A stretch of 34,218 nt of DNA from Avispirillum sp959601495 (lineage in GTDB: Bacteria; Bacillota; Clostridia; Oscillospirales; CAG-272), in NCBI GenBank assembly GCA_959601495.1, contig CAUGPT010000019.1:1-34218 (forward strand), read 5' to 3'. The first letter of the stretch is position 1. Each line of letters begins with the position of its first letter. This document shows positions 31,276 through 34,218 of this stretch, one piece after another. The notes below the pieces were generated by a model. It saw only the letters and a program-made list of their open reading frames with translations. It ran no database searches and was not told where the DNA came from. Both the position numbers and the translations under genes were made by a program.

Positions 31276-31872
31276 ATAAGCGCAAAAGAGCTTTTTATCA
31301 ATGACGATATTCACGCAAAAGAGGTCCGTCTTCTTGACGAAAACGGAGATCAGCTGGGTATCAAGTCTCTCAGCGAGGCTAAAGACTACGCATACGACCG
31401 CGGTGTCGATCTTGTTTGTATCGCTCCTCAGGCTCAGCCGCCCGTCTGCCGTGCCATGGACTACGGTAAGTACCGTTATGAGCAGGACAAGAGGGAAAAA
31501 GAGCAGAAGAAAAAGCAGCAGACCGTTGAAGTCAAAGAAGTTCAGCTTTCCTGCCGCATCGACAAGCATGACTTTGACACTAAGGCTCAGCGCGCCATAA
31601 AGTTCCTTAAAGAGGGCAACAAGGTCAGAGTATGCCTGCGCTTCAAGGGCAGAGAAATGGCTCACCAGGATCTGGGCCGTGAAATGATACAGCGTTTCCG
31701 CGAGGCGTGCGCAGAAGTCTCCACCATGGATAAAAAGCCGGCACTTGAGGGCAGACAGATGATAATGTTCCTTATGCCCATCAAGAACACAACGCCGAAG
31801 AAAGCTGCAAAGCCGCAGGAGGCTCCTGCGGAGAAGGCGCCCGAAACAGCCGGAGATGCGGCTGCTGAGTAA
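31276..31872 (+). CDS. infC: Translation initiation factor IF-3, apparent ATA start
   Basis: IF-3 binds the 30S subunit and checks start-codon and tRNA selection. The N domain (FINDDIHAKEVRLLDENGDQLG, PPVCRAMDYGKYRYEQ), Lys-rich linker and C domain (LSCRIDKHDFDTKAQRA, GREMAHQDLG) are complete, with an extra Ala/Pro/Glu tail of about 27 residues. The best start is ATA at 31276: AAGGGG (31261-31266) lies 9 bases upstream and the product then begins (M)SAKELFIND, like other IF-3 proteins. No ATG, GTG or TTG fits there. infC genes classically use AUU, AUC or AUA starts, which lets IF-3 repress its own translation. A longer frame from ATG 31165 has no ribosome site and reads through the leader. 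Confidence 0.85.
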   Translation: MSAKELFINDDIHAKEVRLLDENGDQLGIKSLSEAKDYAYDRGVDLVCIAPQAQPPVCRAMDYGKYRYEQDKREKEQKKKQQTVEVKEVQLSCRIDKHDFDTKAQRAIKFLKEGNKVRVCLRFKGREMAHQDLGREMIQRFREACAEVSTMDKKPALEGRQMIMFLMPIKNTTPKKAAKPQEAPAEKAPETAGDAAAE

Positions 31873-31916
31873 GCTATCGTAAAGATAAAATACAGTACCG
31901 AAAGGAATTATGAAAA

Positions 31917-32114
31917 ATGGGTAAGATCAAAACACATAAGGCCTCCGCTAAGCGTTTTTCCGTAACCGGCAGCGGCAAGGTCAAGATCCATCACAGCTCT
32001 CACCGTCACAACCTGAGCACCAACAAGACTCAGAAGCAGAAGAGACGTCTGCGCGGCGCTGACATCCTCAGCCCCGCTATGGAAGCAAACGTCAAGAGAC
32101 TGATAATGAAGTAA
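31917..32114 (+). CDS. rpmI: 50S ribosomal protein L35
   Basis: L35 is a small basic protein of the large subunit. The 65-residue protein starts MGKIKTHKASAKRF and continues with SGKVKIHHSSHRHNLSTNK, which is diagnostic. It lies 44 bases after infC and 24 before rplT. AAAGGA is at 31901-31906. An ATG at 31910 in another frame is closer to that site but stops after four codons, overlapping the true start; the L35 alignment decides for 31917. Confidence 0.97.
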   Translation: MGKIKTHKASAKRFSVTGSGKVKIHHSSHRHNLSTNKTQKQKRRLRGADILSPAMEANVKRLIMK

Positions 32115-32138
32115 TAAAGCGAAGGGAGAGACAGAAAG

Positions 32139-32492
32139 ATGGCAAGAGTTAAAGGCGCAATGATGACGCGCAAGAGAAGAAACAGAGTTCTGAAAGCAGC
32201 TAAGGGTTACTGGGGCTCCAAGTCCAAGCACTTCAAGATGGCTAAACAGGCCGTAATGAAGAGCGGTAACTATGCATACATCGGCAGAAAGCAGAAAAAG
32301 AGAGAGTTCAGACGCCTTTGGATCGCACGTATCAGCGCGCAGGCAAAGGTTTGCGGCATGAACTATTCTACCTTTATGAACGGTCTGAAGAAGGCAGGCA
32401 TCGACCTCAACCGTAAGATGCTTTCCGAGATTGCGGTTTCCGATAAGGAAGCTTTTGCGGCACTTGCAGAAAAGGCAAAGGCTGCGCTTTAA
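32139..32492 (+). CDS. rplT: 50S ribosomal protein L20
   Basis: L20 is an early-assembly large-subunit protein and, in Bacillota and E. coli, a repressor of its own operon. The 117-residue length and the sequence MARVKGAMMTRKRRNRVLK, KGYWGSKSK and RRLWIARISAQ are typical. AGGGAGAG lies about 8 bases upstream of the ATG. It closes the infC-rpmI-rplT operon, and a terminator follows. Confidence 0.98.
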   Translation: MARVKGAMMTRKRRNRVLKAAKGYWGSKSKHFKMAKQAVMKSGNYAYIGRKQKKREFRRLWIARISAQAKVCGMNYSTFMNGLKKAGIDLNRKMLSEIAVSDKEAFAALAEKAKAAL

Positions 32493-32504
32493 TCAGCAAT
32501 TTCA

Positions 32505-32541
32505 AAAAGAACCCCTCGGGTGCGCCCGTGCGGGTTCTTTT
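32505..32541 (+). terminator. Terminator after rplT
   Basis: AAAAGAACCC (32505-32514) pairs with GGGTTCTTTT (32532-32541), and CGGG/CCCG forms an inner stem. It ends in a T-run. Confidence 0.85.
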
Positions 32542-32891
32542 AATTGGATCTTTTCGATGCGCCGCAGCACTTTTGGCTGACGGCGACAGCGGCTGACGGC
32601 GGCGAGACGGACAGAACGATCACGTCCGACAGCCCGGCGCGGCGGCAGCTTGCGGCGAGAGCCGAGGCAGGCGGCGCAAAAACGGCACGGACAGAACGAT
32701 CGTGCCCTGCGCGTGTGGGACGACTGTGCAGCGGGACAGCAAACTGCGCACGGGCGATACGGCTTGCGCTCCATTGAGCGCGGCGACAGCCGCGCGGCTT
32801 TGAGCGGATACATCGGAAATTATACGGTACGGTCAGAATGGAACGGCGGCGCTTTTGTGCCGCGGAAAATACAGTGCGGGAGAGAGTGCAG
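32542..32891. other. GC-rich gap with short direct repeats
   Basis: No gene is supported over this stretch. The repeat ACGGACAGAACGATC occurs at 32607-32621 and 32687-32701, and GGCTGACGGCG is repeated near 32576 and 32591. Open frames here have no domain character. The 3' end holds GGGAGAGAG, the ribosome site for the following gene. I see no clear promoter. Confidence 0.4.
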
Positions 32892-33692
32892 ATGGATCGG
32901 GAATATACATACATATCTTCAAGGCAGAATCCGACGGTTCAGCGCTTTGCCGCGCTGTCCTCGCGCAAGAGGCGCGAGGAGGAGAGGCTCTTTTGCGCCG
33001 ACGGCGTAAAGCTGTGCCGCGAGGCGCTCGGAAACTGCAGCGTGGCATATGCCGCGGTCATGGAGAGCCGCGTCGGAGACGGCGAGATAATGCGGCTTTG
33101 CCGTGAGTGCGGCGGAGAGATAATAGTGCTGTCAGACAGCGCCTTTGCAAAACTCAGCGCCGACAGCACCCCCGACGGACTTATGTTCGTGTGCCGTATG
33201 CCGGACGGCGACGGCAGCATAGGAGAGAACGAGAGCGTTATAATGCTTGAGGCAGTGCGCGACCCGGGAAATGTGGGCACTATCATCCGCAGCGCGGCGG
33301 CTTTCGGATATGACAGGGTCATCCTTGCCGACTGCGCCGACATATACAATCCCAAAACGCTTAGAGCCTCAATGGGTGCAGCGTTCAAACTGAAATTTAC
33401 GGTGTGCTCCGACACGGCAAGTGCGGCAGAAATGCTGCACGCTCAGAACAGACTTTTGATAGGCGCCGCTCTCGGCGACGAATCCATGGTCTGCGGCGGC
33501 GACCCCGTCGGCGCGCGCGACTGCATTGTTATAGGCAACGAGGGACACGGACTGTCGGAAGCGGCGCTTGGCGCGTGCGACAGGATCATCAAAATACCCA
33601 TGAGTTCAAGGACCGAGAGCCTTAATGCGGCGGCAGCCGCTGCGGTGCTCATGTGGGAGTACGGAAAATGCGGACGCACGTCTCTCGGATAA
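32892..33692 (+). CDS. TrmH/SpoU family RNA 2'-O-methyltransferase
   Basis: These enzymes methylate ribose 2'-OH groups of rRNA or tRNA using S-adenosylmethionine. The 266-residue protein has an N-terminal substrate-binding domain (about 1-105, starting with YISSRQNPTVQRF) and the three SpoU motifs: EAVRDPGNVGTIIRSAAAFG (about 119-138), VIGNEGHGLS (about 215-224) and IPMSSRTESLNAAAAAAVL near 235-255, forming the knotted SAM site. The start at 32892 has GGGAGAG upstream; the longer frame is rejected. A SpoU gene after rplT is common in Bacillota. Which RNA it modifies is not clear from sequence. Confidence 0.93.
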   Translation: MDREYTYISSRQNPTVQRFAALSSRKRREEERLFCADGVKLCREALGNCSVAYAAVMESRVGDGEIMRLCRECGGEIIVLSDSAFAKLSADSTPDGLMFVCRMPDGDGSIGENESVIMLEAVRDPGNVGTIIRSAAAFGYDRVILADCADIYNPKTLRASMGAAFKLKFTVCSDTASAAEMLHAQNRLLIGAALGDESMVCGGDPVGARDCIVIGNEGHGLSEAALGACDRIIKIPMSSRTESLNAAAAAAVLMWEYGKCGRTSLG

Positions 33693-33771
33693 TTAAAGGG
33701 TGCGGATCATACCTCGGACTTCTTTTGAAAACGATAGAATAAAAACTTGATGAAAGGTCAGGTCCGATAAA

Positions 33772-34218
33772 ATGCGTAGAAAGGACAAACGTGTATACTG
33801 GCTGTGGCTGTCTCACGCCTGCGGACAGGGTTCTGCCTGCGCCGTTGAGCTTGTCAGAAATTTCGGCGACGCCGAGGCGGTCTTCGATGCCGACGCGGAC
33901 GAGCTGGACTCCTGCGGTGTAAAGATAGAAAAGCGCACGATGTCAAAGCTGTGTCTCAAAGATACCGAAGAGGTTGAGGAAATACTTGAATGGTGCGACA
34001 ATCTCGGCGTGCGCGTGCTTTATCCAGGGAGTGACGGCTATCCCAAGGGGCTTTTGTCGCTGAGGGACGCGCCTATGGTGCTGTACTGCATAGGTGATTT
34101 GCCCGATTTTGACAAAACGTTTTCCTGCGCTGTGGTGGGAACACGCAGCATGAGCGCCTACGGCAGAGATGTATCCTATGCGCTCGGCGCGGGTCTTGCG
34201 GATTGCGGCGCCTGCGTT
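33772..34218 (+). CDS. dprA: DNA processing protein DprA (5' part, cut by window end)
   Basis: DprA (Smf) loads RecA on incoming single-stranded DNA in natural transformation and is widely conserved. The visible 149 residues include an N-terminal SAM-like region (YWLWLSHACG), YPKGLLSLRDAPMVLYCIGDL and the beginning of the Rossmann-like domain CAVVGTRSMSAYG, typical of the family. About half of the protein lies beyond the window. The start ATG at 33772 has AGGT/AAAGG-like sites upstream. It follows the SpoU gene by 79 bases. Confidence 0.93.
   Translation, partial: MRRKDKRVYWLWLSHACGQGSACAVELVRNFGDAEAVFDADADELDSCGVKIEKRTMSKLCLKDTEEVEEILEWCDNLGVRVLYPGSDGYPKGLLSLRDAPMVLYCIGDLPDFDKTFSCAVVGTRSMSAYGRDVSYALGAGLADCGACV

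Overview
The window looks like a chromosomal segment of a Gram-positive Bacillota (Clostridia) bacterium, probably a gut or rumen member of the Oscillospirales or a related order. The reasons are the gene content (PerR plus rubrerythrin, Mini-RNase III, the infC-rpmI-rplT block followed by a SpoU methyltransferase, D-amino acid aminotransferase plus alanine racemase), strong Shine-Dalgarno sites, many near-consensus sigma-A promoters with 17-bp spacers, a surface protein with a TGD-type C-terminal anchor, and intergenic hairpin repeats. The placement rests on pattern recognition, not on a database search. No phage, plasmid, CRISPR or IS genes are visible.

Layout. 1-608: no gene; a run of strong hairpins, a 78-bp module present twice, and a G-rich low-complexity stretch. 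609-7263 (minus strand): an operon of moxR ATPase, DUF58 protein, transglutaminase-like membrane protein and mrnC. 7397-8474: perR and rubrerythrin, with a candidate PerR box at the perR promoter. 8594-11503: a lipoprotein gene, then dat and alr, which make D-alanine and D-glutamate. 11659-14393: an 890-residue surface protein with eight Cys-rich repeats and two MucBP-like domains. 14516-16055: promoter, a candidate preQ1-I riboswitch, a queuosine-precursor (YhhQ/VUT-type) transporter and a translationally coupled SDR oxidoreductase. 16060-16425: two copies of a hairpin-rich intergenic element. 16614-20277 (minus): alpha/beta hydrolase, membrane-anchored MurF-like ligase and D-Ala-D-Ala ligase. 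20443-21891: an orphan FeoA protein and a divergent glycosyltransferase.

22009-22320: tRNA-Leu(CAA), whose 3' end is tandemly duplicated downstream together with an inverted copy of its T-arm. 22551-25155: a membrane protein with a zinc-ribbon tail, a NahK-like sugar kinase and a GNAT acetyltransferase broken by a one-base shift in an A7 run. 25266-30228 (minus): Xer-type recombinase, class III aminotransferase, Gfo/Idh oxidoreductase and Hsp33. 30308-31005: an unrecognised membrane protein. 31091-34218: infC with an apparent ATA start and an attenuator-like leader, rpmI, rplT, a SpoU rRNA/tRNA methyltransferase and the 5' part of dprA, cut by the window end.

How it fits together. Dat and Alr supply D-Glu and D-Ala, Ddl joins D-Ala-D-Ala, and MurF adds it to the peptidoglycan precursor, so much of the D-amino-acid branch of wall synthesis is encoded here. 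The most informative non-coding elements are the riboswitch at 14576-14621, the infC leader with its ATA start, and the tandemly duplicated tRNA tail.
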